Assembly: GCF_905171765.1 (NCBI RefSeq)
Contig: NC_053392.1
Location: 449,908,722-449,972,721 of the forward strand
DNA: 64,000 bases
From: Bufo bufo
Lineage: Eukaryota; Chordata; Amphibia; Anura; Bufonidae
Reading direction: 5' to 3'
Below are positions 11,505-22,633 of the stretch, in pieces. How positions within the stretch are numbered: position 1 is the first letter of the stretch; every line of letters begins with the position of its first letter. A model generated the notes under the pieces. The model saw nothing but the letters and a program-made list of their open reading frames with translations. It had not been told where the DNA came from and searched no databases. The position numbers and the translations under genes were made by a program.

Positions 11505-12237
11505 TGTCACGGTACTCCTAACTGGATACGGTCACTCCCCAGGGTTAGACTCCAAACCAATAAAGGGAAGGGGGAAGGTTAATAGTTGGTAGAGAATAAG
11601 CAGAGTCTAGACTTTAGAAAGTTCAACATTTTACTTTTTATAAACTTGCATCCAGATAATATTCGATCCCTCTCTGGCTCCAGCAGGTTTTGGGGTGCAC
11701 TGGCAGGTCAGCTCAGACATTGTGCTTTGCCTTTCTCTGCTGTGATAATCTCTGGCTTCAGTCCAGTTACAATACTTTATGAGAATTCTGGTACCTTTGA
11801 GTGGGGTGCCTTTGGCTGTTGACCGCCACGTTATACTCAGTCCAGGAGTCGGGTGCTTTGCAAGTTGCTTCCCCTGGAAGACTCACTGCACCATGTCTGG
11901 TCCCTTTGGACTCTAAAATTCAACTCCCTATACAGCTTCCTGCAAACCCTGCCTTGGTGGGAAGCAGGACTCGCCCACTTCTGCCCAAAAAATGGAAGAA
12001 TGAAATGGTAAGTTCCATTCTATCAAAAGGTACTCTGCCAGATGCACGGCCACCTGCTGGATAACCAGGCACATTACATGTCATAAAATACATAAGTTAC
12101 ATAGCAATGTTATTAAAGCATAATATCAAAGGACCTGGAATGAAATATACAGATGACATTATTTGTTAGTCTATTAAAGACAGTAGCAGGGAGTAGGAAT
12201 GGTAGTGCCTGCTCTGGGGTACTACAGACGCAGGACA
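11505..12237. mobile_element. probable solo LTR
   Basis: Begins TGTCACGGTACTCC and ends GCAGGACA (TG...CA). It is about 733 bp, carries no coding sequence and sits inside the split minisatellite. A clear target-site duplication was not found, so boundaries are tentative. Confidence 0.35.
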
Positions 12238-12519
12238 CCAGGCATAGTGTTCACACAATAGAATTTCCCCTCTGTGCCACTCACAGTAAGTATTTCATGT
12301 TAGTGCCCCAAAAGTTATGTCACCTTAGTGCTCCCACAAAGTGGTTATGCCCACTTAGTGAATCCACACAGCAGAATACTCCCTTAGTGCCCTGACACAG
12401 TAGTTATATACCCTTAGTGCAGTGGGTGGCACCCCATTGTATTGTGTTTCTCAAGGAAGATATCTAAATACTTTCAGCCCAATCCTTTCCAGTCCTGTTT
12501 GTGGTCCCATATAGTAGTT

Positions 12520-13925
12520 TTGCCCCCTTAGTTAAAACACTGGGTAATACTGACATGGAAAAGGACTTAGGAATTTTAGTGGACAGCAAACTTAGCTGTA
12601 GAAACCAGTGTCAGGCAGCTTCTGCCAAGGCTAATAAGATAATGGGTTGCATCAAAAGGGGCATAGATCCATATGATGAGAATGTAGTTCTGCCACTTTA
12701 CAAATCACTAGTCAGACAACACATAGAGTACTGTGTACAAACCTGGGCTCCAGTGAACAAGGCAGACATAGAGCTTGAAAGTGAGTAGAGGAGGGCAACT
12801 AAAGTAATAACTGGAATGGGTGGACTGCAGTACCCAGAAAGATCAAAATTAGGGTTTTTTAGTTTAGAAAAAAAAAAGTCTGAGTGGAGATCTAATTACT
12901 ATGTATAAATAGATTGGGGGTCAGTACAGAGATCTCTCCCATCATCTATTTATATCAAGGAGTATGACTGTGACGAGGGATTACATAGTTAATACGGTTG
13001 AAAAAAAGACATAAATCCATCAAGTTAAACCAAGGTATAGGTGGGGACAGGAATCCCAGAAGAAAGTGAGACTCAGATTTCTACACATTTTCATAAGCTT
13101 TAATGTCATTTATTTTTAAGAATTCATTTTTTAAACTGTCCACTGCTCCTGCTGTGACCACGTCCTGAGGAAGTCTATTCCACAGATTTACAGTTCTTAC
13201 AGTAAAGAAGTTTTGACGCTTCTGGAGACTGAACTTTTTCTTCTCCAGTTAGAGGAAGTGCCCACTTGTCTTTTGAGGGCATTTGAAATGGAGCAGTTTT
13301 TCACCGTATTTTTGGTATGGCCCATTTATATATTTGTATAGGTTAATCATATCCCCCTTAGACGTTTCTTCTCAAGACTAAATAAATGTAATTATTTTAA
13401 TCTTTCTTCATAACTAAGACCCTCCATGCCCTATATGAGTTTAGTCGCTCTCCTCTGTACTTTTTCCAGCTGCAGTGCGTTCTTTCTATGTACTGGTGCC
13501 CAGAACTGGACTGCATATTCCAGATGAGGCCGCACCAACGCTTTGTAAAGTGGTAGTATTACATCCCTGCCCTATATATAGAGGAAAGAAGGTTTGTACA
13601 CAAAAACAGAAGGAGATTCTTTATTGTATATAGCAGTAAGACTATGGAACTTTGCTAGAAGAGGTAATGATGGTGAACTGACTAAAACTGTTCAAGAGGG
13701 GCCTGGATCTACAGTATGTCTGGAATGTAATATTATTACAGGGTAAAGTTACTATATTTTTGGAGAAGAGTCATTGATCCAGGGACTTAATCTGATTGCC
13801 TGATTGGAGCTGGGAAGGAATTTTCCCCTAACATGAGGAAAATTGGCTTCAACATCATGATCTTCCTCTGGATCAACTTGCAGGATAACAGGCTGAATAC
13901 TGTATGTCTTTTTTCAGCCTTAAAA
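12520..13925 (+). pseudogene. CR1-like LINE 3' fragment with a nested opposite LINE
   Basis: The plus strand encodes a C-terminal RT piece, KDLGILVDSKLSCRNQCQAA to SLVRQHIEYCVQTWAPV (12550-12780). After a gap it resumes at about 13578 with 3'-end text including GGAAGGAATTTTCCCCTAA (13814-13832), which is familiar from CR1-type tails. The 12965-13578 interval reads in the opposite direction and matches the 3' part of the LINE copy at 7740-8040 (shared AAATAAATGTAATTATTTTA), so a second truncated LINE landed inside this one. Confidence 0.7.
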
Positions 13926-14113
13926 ATGATGTTACTCGTGTCCCAACAAAGTAAGAATGGCTTGTAAGTGTCCTCGCCACTAGTTTTGCTCTCATAGTGC
14001 CCTCACACAGTTGTTATATCGCCATAGTGCGCCTTTGAAATTTAACACTCCTTAGTGCCACCTTCAAAGTAGTTATGCCCCATTAGTACTACTACACAGT
14101 AGTTATTCTCTAT

Positions 14114-14404
14114 TTAAAGGGTTATTCACTAGTTAATATTAATGACTTATCATCTGGATAAGTCATCAATATCAGATCAACAATGTCCAGCACCCAGACC
14201 CCTGCTGATTAACTGTTAGAAGAGGGCGGCGCTCCATGAGCACCACAGCCTCTTCTAGGCATTGTGCTGCTCATCAGGTGAGCAGGGAGGCTCCCTCAAA
14301 CAGCTGATCGATCGGGGTGCCAGGACTCGGACCCCTCCAATATGATAATAATGACCAATCCTCGGGATAGGTCATCAGCATAATTTCCTGGATAACCCCT
14401 TTAA
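14114..14404. mobile_element. T2-type MITE (TTAA)
   Basis: Left end TTAAAGGGTTATTCACTAG and right end CTGGATAACCCCTTTAA are inverted, with TTAA at both edges. About 291 bp, non-coding. The TTAAAGG start is the hallmark described for Xenopus T2-MITEs. Confidence 0.7.
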
Positions 14405-14557
14405 TACTCCTCTCACAGTAGAACGTCCCCTTAGTGCTTTCTTACAGTAAGAGTGCCTTGTTAGTGCCCCAACAGTTATGTTTCTTTAGTGCTCCCACAA
14501 AGTAGAATGCCCCCTTAGTGGCCCCTCAGAGTAAGAATTCCCTGTTAGTGTCCAATG

Positions 14558-14840
14558 CAGGGGCGTAGCTAAAGGGGGTGCAGAGGTAGCAGTCGCTACC
14601 GGGCCCAAAGACCCTTGTGCCACATAAGACACTGGCATTATAGAAAGTGGTCTATTTACACCTCTGGCTAGAGGGAAGAGGTTAGGTTAAGAATTTGGCA
14701 TGAGGGGGTGCCCTTTCAATGTTTGCCTCAGGCAGCAGTTAGGCTATGTGCTTCTCTGCCCCTTGCCAACAAGCACTGAGGGATGGGGGTCCAAGCTGAA
14801 CTCTTGCACCAGGGCCCATGAGCTTTTAGTTATGCCCCTG
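14558..14840. mobile_element. hAT MITE with 8-bp duplication
   Basis: Ends CAGGGGCGTAGCTAAAG and the inverted CTTTTAGTTATGCCCCTG. The flanking octamers GTCCAATG (14550-14557) and GCCCAATG (14841-14848) differ at one base. 283 bp, non-coding. Confidence 0.8.
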
Positions 14841-15069
14841 GCCCAATGAGTTATGCTCTCTTAGTGCCTCCACACAGTAGGTATGCCCTCTTAGTGCCCC
14901 CACACAGCAGAATGCATCCTTAGTTAGGGATTAGGGGTAGTAGTAGTGGTGGCTGTAAACGGTTAATGATAGTGGCAGTAGAAAGAGTAGTAGCTGCTGT
15001 GGTGGGGGGCAGCAGGAGCAGCCGCCATCGCACCATCAGCAATGGCAGATCTGTTCATTGGCCTCAGCC

Positions 15070-15195
15070 AGAGGTGTGTAAAAAATCTTTATCTGATCCA
15101 TGCCTCATTAATTTTGACAAAAGTGCTGTTTTGTACACTCGTTGAAGACAACTTTGTCCATTTGAGTGTGACAAGACCCCCTGCCATGCTAAAAA
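15070..15195 (-). pseudogene. hAT transposase C-terminal (hATC) fossil
   Basis: The minus strand reads QRVFSMAGGLVTLKWTKLSS and then FVKINEAWI. This is the dimerisation-domain signature (RVFS-AGG-VT...LSS...KINEAWI) of hAT transposases. Weak traces of the same frame continue toward 15500 (YLSEC). Upstream catalytic regions are not readable. The acidic fragment at 15348-15794 reads in the other direction, so two hAT fossils may be juxtaposed. Confidence 0.65.
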
Positions 15196-15347
15196 CCCTC
15201 TGAGATGAAACCCTAGAAAAGACTTTCAGTGCCGTCCTCTCTGCCTTCAGTGCTCCCTCTTAGTGGGGTCTTCTTTTCTACTAAAAAGAGGCAACAAAAC
15301 CCCATCACACACTCCGACAGATACTTAGGAGTTTCCCTATTGATAAC

Positions 15348-15794
15348 TTGTGTGAGAGCAGTCAGTATTTGGACTGCCCAGAGGAAGGGGGTCAGAGGGA
15401 AGTGGGGGACCCCTTGCATAGCATTGTAGGTGGCGGTAATAGTGGCACCTGTAGGCACAGTGGTGTCAGTAGGGGAAGTGATACTCTGGGCAAACCCAAA
15501 GCCAGGAGTTGGGAGAGGGACCAAGGAGCCTACCATGAGATATCCCAGTCTGATAAAAGTGGCAGGGAGGTAGAGGACTATGACGATAATTGTGTTTTGG
15601 ACAGGACCTGGGAGCTGAATCAGGGTGCCGAGGAGGAGCAGGTGGAGACAAAAGAGGTGAAGGGTGGTGACAGCAGTGGCAATAAAGAGCGGAGGCAATG
15701 TATGGCAATTATTTCTATTTTGGTTAGCTCAGGAACTGGTGATGCCACTGATACTGTGGGTGCAGCTCTATGCGAACATTCCCCACAAGGTTAG
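15348..15794 (+). pseudogene. possible hAT transposase N-terminal acidic region
   Basis: A plus-strand open frame includes EVEDYDDNCVLDRTWELNQG and then an acidic run (GAEEEQVETKEVKGG). It resembles the pre-BED acidic region of the hAT transposase at 57919-57980 (DDEVLDPTWNEGR). No zinc finger or catalytic segment follows. Identification is by this short resemblance only. Confidence 0.35.
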
Positions 15795-16149
15795 CAAACA
15801 AAACCACAGCTGTGGGCAAGATCTGCAGAATTAAAATATGCCTTGAATGTTCAAACACAAACCTAGGTACCAGGACTCTACTGTAGCACATGAGGATCTA
15901 TCATCAGATCCTTTGTTAAAATCAAACTAGCCAGGATTCTCAATTAGAACAAGCTTAGTCTGTCCTCCCTTTCCTGGTCTTCTCTGTGGCAGCCAGCCTG
16001 CATCCCCAAGCAGTACAGTGTCATTATCATCCTAGTCCGCTGATTCTTCTCCTCCATTGCATTGTGAGACATTCCTAATGGAAGTTGTGGCCATGAAAAA
16101 ACTATTCTTGACCAGCAATTAGCTTATGTTCAACCTGGCCAAGTTGCTG
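15795..16149. other. unassigned stretch
   Basis: No gene or clear repeat seen. It lies between a hAT fossil and its probable 3' tandem repeat. Confidence 0.3.
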
Positions 16150-16544
16150 GTATTACACATTTGCTCTTTTGGGCTCTGGCCCTGGCTTTCTTGGTGTAGG
16201 ACATCTTGCCAAGCACAAAATTATTCTGCTGCTGTATGGAAAATCTAACTCTTTTCGGTCCGCAAATGTGGTGCACTTCCTAGCCTTTGCCTAAATTTAA
16301 TTCTTCTGGCCTCTGGCCTGGGGAAGGTTGTTGTGGGACTCCTTGCCAAGCAAGAAAAGGTATGCTATGTTAAATTGACGAATATGGCGCACTTCCACAT
16401 CTTCACCTAATCATAATTTTTTGCGGTGTGGCCTGGGTGGTGTTGGTGTGGGACTTCTAGCCAAGCGCAAAAGGGTACTGCTGAAATATCAAATCTAACT
16501 CTCGTCAGTTGTCAAATGTGGCGCACGTCCATGTCTTAACTTCA
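16150..16544 (+). repeat. diverged tandem repeat of about 130-150 bp (left half)
   Basis: About three copies share GTGTGGGACTTCTAGCCAAG-like, TGGCCTGGGTGGTGTT-like and GGCGCACTTCCACATCTTCA-like text. A further copy in the same orientation lies at 43190-43275, on the far outer side of the second Penelope-like copy. This suggests that the array was split by everything between 16545 and 43136. Confidence 0.6.
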
Positions 16545-18494
16545 CAGCCTGATAGAACGTTAAAACAAAAACATATATATTTTATTAAGAACCACTATAT
16601 AAAATGGGCTAATCCACCCTTGTTTATATGCAACAGGCATACAAGAATCGAGTGTCTATACGCCGTCTACACGCTCCAATTCCTGAAAAAAACGCATCTG
16701 TAGTATATAGGGATGTGATAGTCGACTACTCATTTTAACAGACAGCGGATCCCTATCTCATCCAGGCATTCAGTTGAGACCAGCAGGGCAGGTATTCAAG
16801 GTGAGGCCAAACACTCCCCAATTCTGACCCCTGGTGTTTCAGTATCACGCACCAGTACAGTGAACTTGGGAGGGAGAGAGCCCTACAAGGCACTAATCAC
16901 CTGAATATTCCTAGCTGAAAGCTCAGCTATGACACTACCCTGCCTGCTATATAACTACAGATGATGCTCTTGTGTACGCTGAACGCGTTTCCGCGTGGAG
17001 TGTGTTCACCGCGCTTCTCGAGGAGCGGTATAAGCAATCCAGTAATGGCGCAGGTTGCTGCTGTGGAGCCGCACTGTTGCGTGCAGGCCCCAGCGTTGTG
17101 ATCTGATGCCCGCACGCGGCCGCCATAATAGCAGGTAGATAAAGTCTTAGCCCCACCTCCCTGGGCGTGTATGCCGGTACGGGCAGCCAATCGGGGAAGT
17201 AGGTGTGTCAGACTGACACTCCCCCAACAAAGCCGACCGACAGAGAAAGGCTTCGCAGCCCGGGGGAAGAGCGCATGCGCGCTAACAAGGTACAGGGGGA
17301 ATCTATAAAGCAGCCATATATACCATCAGCATGTATCAATCTCACTGCTGGTAATTAGGATTAAGTTGAGAGGAAAAATAGTAGGTATACATAATAGATA
17401 AGAATAAATGGCAGAACGCTCCAAGACACCAGGAATGACACCCCTGGACACTGCCCCATTGCTAGTGGCAACGTCACAGGTGGACACAACATCATATCCA
17501 TATTCCCCCTATCCTGATCCTAGGTATGTCTTGTGTATACAGTGTATCAGATACCCGTCAACTATAAGGAAAGTGGGGGGATCAGAATAATAAATATGAC
17601 ACACATATGAATCGCAGATACATATTGGCGGCCTACTAAGAAGATAGAACAAGCTAAGGGTGACTCGAGGCAGTACAATATTTTAATGGGTTAATTCAAT
17701 TACCCATTGCCTCAAAAAGTATTGTGCACTATATGAAGCAGGCATATGAAATTGCTTAATTCAATCCTTTTGGGCTCACTATCCTTAATTTGAAGATCCA
17801 TTGGATCTCTTTCTGCAGTAACATGGTGTCAATGTCACCCCCGCGGATAGGTTTATTAATATGCTCAATCCCTTGAACCCTCAATGTCTCTGCGTTCCCT
17901 CCATGTTGTTCACATATGTGACGTGCCACAGAAGTATCACGGTTATTTCTAATATCCGATAGATGCTCGCCAATACGTTGTCTAAGTTCACGTGTGGTCT
18001 TGCCCCCGTATTGCAATCCACATGAGCAGGTTAGTAAGTAGACCACCCCTACAGACAAACAGTTGATGAAAGATCGGATAGAATATCTTTCATTAGTAAC
18101 CGAGCTTGTAAAAAATGCCCCCTTGGTGATATTGGCACATGCCACACAAGATCCGCATGGAAAAGTGTCCACAAGGGTATTTTTAAGCCATGTTGATGGT
18201 CTGGGGTATTGGTAAAGACTGTGGACGAGCAGATATTCTGGCATCAGATCTCCAATGTCTGGGTCTGATTTTAAAATGGACCAGTGAGACTGTAAGATCT
18301 CACGCATCTGTTTATATGCCTTGTCATAGGTGCCTATTATTCTTGTGGTCATTTTCTCAGTGGTCCTGATTTTTGGGCTTAGAAGTTGCTCACGATTAAT
18401 GTTCATAGAGTGATGATAGGCCTGTCTAATAATCTCTTGTGGATACCCCCGGTTGGTAAAACGAGTCCTAAAATAACGAGCCGCTCTTTGAAAA
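16545..18494 (-). mobile_element. Penelope-like element copy A, 5'-truncated
   Basis: The minus-strand order is the GIY-YIG endonuclease end of the ORF (17756-18494) followed by about 1.2 kb of 3' sequence ending at CAGCCTGATAGAACG (16545). It is a near-identical inverted partner of 41250-43136. Truncation at 18494 coincides with the start of a hAT-type terminus. Confidence 0.8.
17756..18494 (-). pseudogene. Penelope-like polyprotein C-terminus with GIY-YIG endonuclease
   Basis: From the truncated edge the frame reads RFTNRGYPQEIIRQAYHHSM, a linker with a Cys cluster (FPCGSCVACANITKG), and then the GIY-YIG core: VVYLLTCSCG, LQYGGKTTRELRQRIGEHL, the downstream ARHICEQHGG and the C-terminal EIQWIFKL. 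The GIY-YIG domain is the endonuclease that marks most Penelope-like elements. The reverse transcriptase is missing here through truncation. Relative to copy B a short stretch after LMPEYLL is deleted, while copy B lacks residues present here, so the two copies broke independently. Confidence 0.85.
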
Positions 18495-18995
18495 TAGTGT
18501 TGATCGAGCACCAAAGTGCTCGGGTGCTCGAGTAGAACACTTTGGGATGCTCGGGTGCTCTACAGAGCACCCGAGCACAATGAAAGTCAGTGGGAGAACC
18601 AGAACATTAAACCAGGCACCCCCTGCTCTAGGAAAAAGTAAAAAATTGATGGAAACACCACTGAAATGGTTTGGGAACAGCATGGGGAGGATGTCTGGAT
18701 GCATCTTGGACTCCCAGATCGCCGCTGGGAACGATATTCTCTGAGTAGTACGCCACTTTTACAGACTGACAATAATACGCACAAAACGAAGATAAAATCG
18801 GTTTTAGAGGAAAAATTGTTAGGAAACATTATTTCCTGTATATTTACTTGTATATAAAGTGCAAGTTCTGCCAAAAAGGGTTCAGGTAGTGGGACTCCTA
18901 CACTCATAAAGCCTATGCACTAAGTGAAAGGGCTGCCAAAAATTACAAGGGACCTGCATTCCAATACACCCTTTATTACACATAAAAGAAGGCAT
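18495..18995. mobile_element. hAT-type non-autonomous fragment
   Basis: Begins TAGTGTTGATCGAGCACC, a member of the TAG-N-G-N-TGA-GCGA terminus group, with dense GTGCTCGGGTGCTC repeats at 18515-18575. No matching right terminus occurs before the hAT at 18996, so the right boundary is uncertain. Confidence 0.45.
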
Positions 18996-19394
18996 CAGAG
19001 GCGGCTCTTCCATTAGGCCACTTAGGCCGCCGCCTAAGGCCTCGCGCAAATTGTACTTGCGGCGGTGTCGGGTGGGAGCATCCTTAAGTCAAAACATTCG
19101 GGGCTTGAGCTCCAGTGCCCCGAATGCTATTCTCCACCCCCCCCCGGTACTTGTCCACTGATCGGCCACCCTCCGTCCTGCAGCGCATAATCCCGCGATA
19201 CCCGCTGCGGGAGGTCACAGGTCTCGCAGGATTGCGCGCAGCAGGACGCGGTTGCGCTTTGAAGTTTCACTTAACTACTTGCAGACCACCGGATGACTTA
19301 AAACGTCCAGCAGGTCCAGATGTATCTCTGCCATGTTCCTGGATGTCCTTGCCAAGTACAAGGTGGGCGGCAAATTACATAATATGAGGCACTA

Positions 19395-20990
19395 GTGTGT
19401 GGGCAAATTTGTGAGGCAGTGTGGGGGGCAAATTACATGATGGGGCAATGTGGCAGACAAATTACTTAATGGGGGCAGTGTGGGGGGCAAATTACATGAT
19501 GGGGGCAGCGTGGCGAACAAATTACTTAATGGGGGCAGCGTGGCGGGCAAATTACTTAATGGGGGCAGTGTGGCGGACAAATTACTTAATGGGGGCAGTG
19601 TGGGGGGCAAATTACATGATGAGGGCAGTGTGGGGGGCAAATTACATGATGAGGGCAGTGTGGCGGATAAATTACTTAATGGTGGCAGTGTGGGGGGCAA
19701 ATTACTTAATGGGGGCAGTGTGGGGGGGGCAAATTACTTAATGGGGGCAGTGTGGGGGGGCAAATTACTTAATGGGGGCAGTGTGGGGGGCAAATTACAT
19801 GATGGGGCAGCGTGGCGAACAAATTACTTAATGGGGGCAGCGTGGCGGGCAAATTACTTAATGGGGGCAGTGTGGCGGGCAAATTACTTAATGGGGGCAG
19901 TGTGGGGGGCAAATTACATGATGAGGGCAGTGTGGGGGGCAAATTACATGATGAGGGCAGTGTGGCGGATAAATTACTTAATGGTGGCAGTGTGGGGGGC
20001 AAATTACTTAATGGGGGCAGTGTGGGGGGCAAATTACTTAATGGGGGCAGTGTGGGGGGGCAAATTACTTAATGGGGGCAGTGTGGCGGACAAATTACTT
20101 AATAGGGGCAGTGTGGCGGACAAATTACTTAATGGTGGCAGTGTGGCGGGCAAATTACTTAATGGTGGCAGTGTGGCGGGCAAATTACTTAATGGGGGCA
20201 GTGTGGCGGACAAATTACTTAATGGTGGCAGTGTGGCGGGCAAATTACTTAATGGGGGCAGTGTGGGGGGCAAATTACATGATGAGGGCAGTGTGGGGGG
20301 CAAATTACATGATGAGGGCAGTGTGGCGGATAAATTACTTAATGGTGGCAGTGTGGGGGCCAAATTACTTAATGGGGGCAGTGTGGGGGGGCAAATTACT
20401 TAATGGGGGCAGTGTGGGGGGGGCAAATTACTTAATGGGGGCAGTGTGGGGGGCAAATTACATGATGGGGCAGTGTGGCAGACAAATTACTTAATGGGGG
20501 CAGTGTGGCGGACAAATTACTTAATGGGGCAGTGTTGGAGGCAAATTACATGATGGGGCAGTGTGGCGGACAGATTACTTAATGGGGCAGTGTGGCGGAC
20601 AAATTACTTAATGAGGCAGTGTGGGGGGCAAATTACTTAATGGGGGTAGTGTGGGGGGCAAATTACTTAATGGGGCAGTGTGGGGGCAAATTACTTAATG
20701 GGGCAGTGTGGGGGGCAAATTACATGATGGGGCAGTGTGGCAGACAAATTACTTAATGGGGCAGTGTTGGAGGCAAATTACATGATGGGGCAGTGTGGCG
20801 GACAGATTACTTAATGGGGCAGTGTGGCGGACAAATTACTTAATGAGGCAGTGTGGGGGGCAAATTACTTAATGGGGGTAGTGTGGGGGGCAAATTACAC
20901 GATGGGGCAGTGTGGCGGGCAACTTACTTAATAGGGACAGTGTGGGGGGCAAATTACTTAATGGGGGCACTGTAGGGGGCAGTGTTACTA
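19395..20990 (+). repeat. 30-bp minisatellite (about 50 units)
   Basis: The unit is CAAATTACTTAATGGGGGCA followed by GTGTGGGGGG, with variants in ATTACATGATG and GTGGCGGA. Longer runs recur (for example around 19590-19700, 19900-20010 and 20250-20360), giving a higher-order pattern. Because the unit is a multiple of three, long open frames appear (decapeptide GGSVADKLLN repeated); they are artefacts of the period. Confidence 0.95.
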
Positions 20991-21462
20991 ATGAGGGCAT
21001 TCTAGAAGGGAATTATTATTGGTGGGACTATGAGGAGCACTATTACTATGGGAGCACTATTTCTTCAGTATAGTATTTGGGGGTATTGGGGGGCACATCA
21101 AGCAGCAGGATAACACTGTAGGGACTCCCGGTTGGGGCATGATGATAGAAATGTGAGGAAGCTAAGATGTCTGTGTGTCACACTCTGCAGAGACGAGGTG
21201 CGGCTGAGAGAAGAGTCCGGACTGAATGCAGAAGACGATGACAGAGAAGATCTACATCCGAGGAGACGTCACCTGTAGGCCCTGGATGTGACAGGTATGT
21301 GCTGCTGTATAGCTTGTACAGCAAAATGCGGTGTGTGGGGGGATGGTCAATTTAGAGAACTGGGCCAGGGTTAATGCAAAGTGTTAATATGCACTGTGAA
21401 TATAAGCCCAGTACTGTGTTGTCACTGTGCATATTAACCCTTTACTGTGATGTCACTGCATA

Positions 21463-21800
21463 TTAAAGGGGTACTCCGGGATAGGAAAATAAATCCCCTA
21501 TCCAAAGGATAGGAGATAAGTGTCTGATCGGGGGGGGTCTGGCCGTTGGGATCCCCCACGATCTCCTGTATGGTACTCTGGATCTCCTTGTGCCCGGAGC
21601 GGTGGTCAACACTCCCCCTCCATGTATCTATGGGAGAGCCGCAGATACAGCACTTGCGTATCTCCGAGTCTTCCATAGAGATACATGGAGGGGGAGTGTT
21701 GACCACACCACTGCTCCGTGCGGTGGTTGACACAGCTTATTTCTTGAGGACTGAGCCGGGGTGCCGTACGGGAGATCACGGGCATCCCAACGATCTTCGT
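21463..21800. mobile_element. T2-type MITE, left portion
   Basis: TTAAAGGGGTACTCCGGGAT begins a T2-like element inside the hAT at 18996-21856. It has an internal hairpin (CTCCATGTATCTATGG against CCATAGAGATACATGGAG, 21620-21690). The right terminus is missing. Confidence 0.5.
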
Positions 21801-22477
21801 GGGGGCCTCATGTTTGAGTTTCGCCTAAGGCCTCACAAAGTCTACAGCCGCCTCTGAAAGGCATCATACACACCCTTTAAAAATTATGATTGATGGCCTG
21901 CTGGTGACCCTCTAAAACATTAGGAGCAAGGGCCTGCTGGTGACCCTCTAGAACACGGGTGTCAAACACAAGGCCCGCGGGCCGAATCCGGCCCGCCAGA
22001 CCTCGTCATGCGGCCCGCGCAGCCGCCGCCAGCCTTCACCTTTTATTCTCGCTTTTTTTTTTTTGACACAAGAAAGCTGCCTCTTCAGCGCATGCGCGGC
22101 AGCCTACAAGCCAGAGAACGTCTGCCCTCTAGCGGCGCCGGCCGTTCTACACAGGAGATAATTGTACCGTATATCCTAATTGCTTGTGTAGAATGCAGGC
22201 AGGCCGGGCGGGCGGCAGCGTAACTCCCTGATGTCACGTGCCTGCACCGCCTCCTTTATGAATGAAGCAGGCGGCGCAGGCAAGTGACGTCAGTGAGTGA
22301 CGCGCCGGCCGCCCGTCCTGCCTGCCGGCATTATACACAAGCAATTAGGATATACGGTACAATTAGGAGTGAGGGGGGCATGTTTAATAACTTTTAATTC
22401 AATAATACATTTTATATTTGTATACTGGGGGGGGGGGGGGGGGGCGGCGGCGGGGGGGGGGTTTACACAGAATCTGT

Positions 22478-22633
22478 GGATGGCACAGTTATGGGGTGGG
22501 GGGTCTGTGGATGGCACTGTTATGGGGTGGGGGGGTCTGTGGATGGCACATATATAACACTGCCATCCACAGATCCCCCCCCTGTAACAGTGCCAGCCAC
22601 AGATTCCCCCCCCATAAGTGTCCGTTATCCACA
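22478..22633 (+). repeat. 156-bp direct repeat, first copy
   Basis: This block (GGATGGCACAGTTATGGGGT...GTCCGTTATCCACA) recurs without visible difference at 24254-24409, in the same orientation. The two copies bracket the 1620-bp segment 22634-24253, which is also found at 25955-27186. Confidence 0.85.

Larger units (their letters stand above)
10690..14935. repeat. C-rich minisatellite split into five blocks
   Basis: Blocks at about 10690-11130, 12240-12430, 13925-14113, 14405-14557 and 14841-14935 share a unit like AGTGCCCCCACACAGTAGAA followed by TGCCCCCTT (about 30-33 bp). They are separated by an LTR-bearing stretch, a pair of LINE fragments, a T2-MITE and a hAT MITE. The simplest reading is one array broken by later insertions. 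The reverse complement resembles the G-rich core at 6.7-7.7 kb. Confidence 0.65.
18996..21856. mobile_element. non-autonomous hAT element with minisatellite core
   Basis: Left end CAGAGGCGGCT and right end AGCCGCCTCTG are perfectly inverted. The flanking octamers GAAGGCAT (18988-18995) and AAAGGCAT (21857-21864) differ at one base. Length is 2861 bp, more than half of it a 30-bp minisatellite. No transposase; it would depend on another hAT enzyme. Confidence 0.85.

Noticed and set aside
19450..20403. 317-codon open frame
   Set aside because: It is the 30-bp minisatellite read in a multiple-of-three period; other frames and the opposite strand are equally open.
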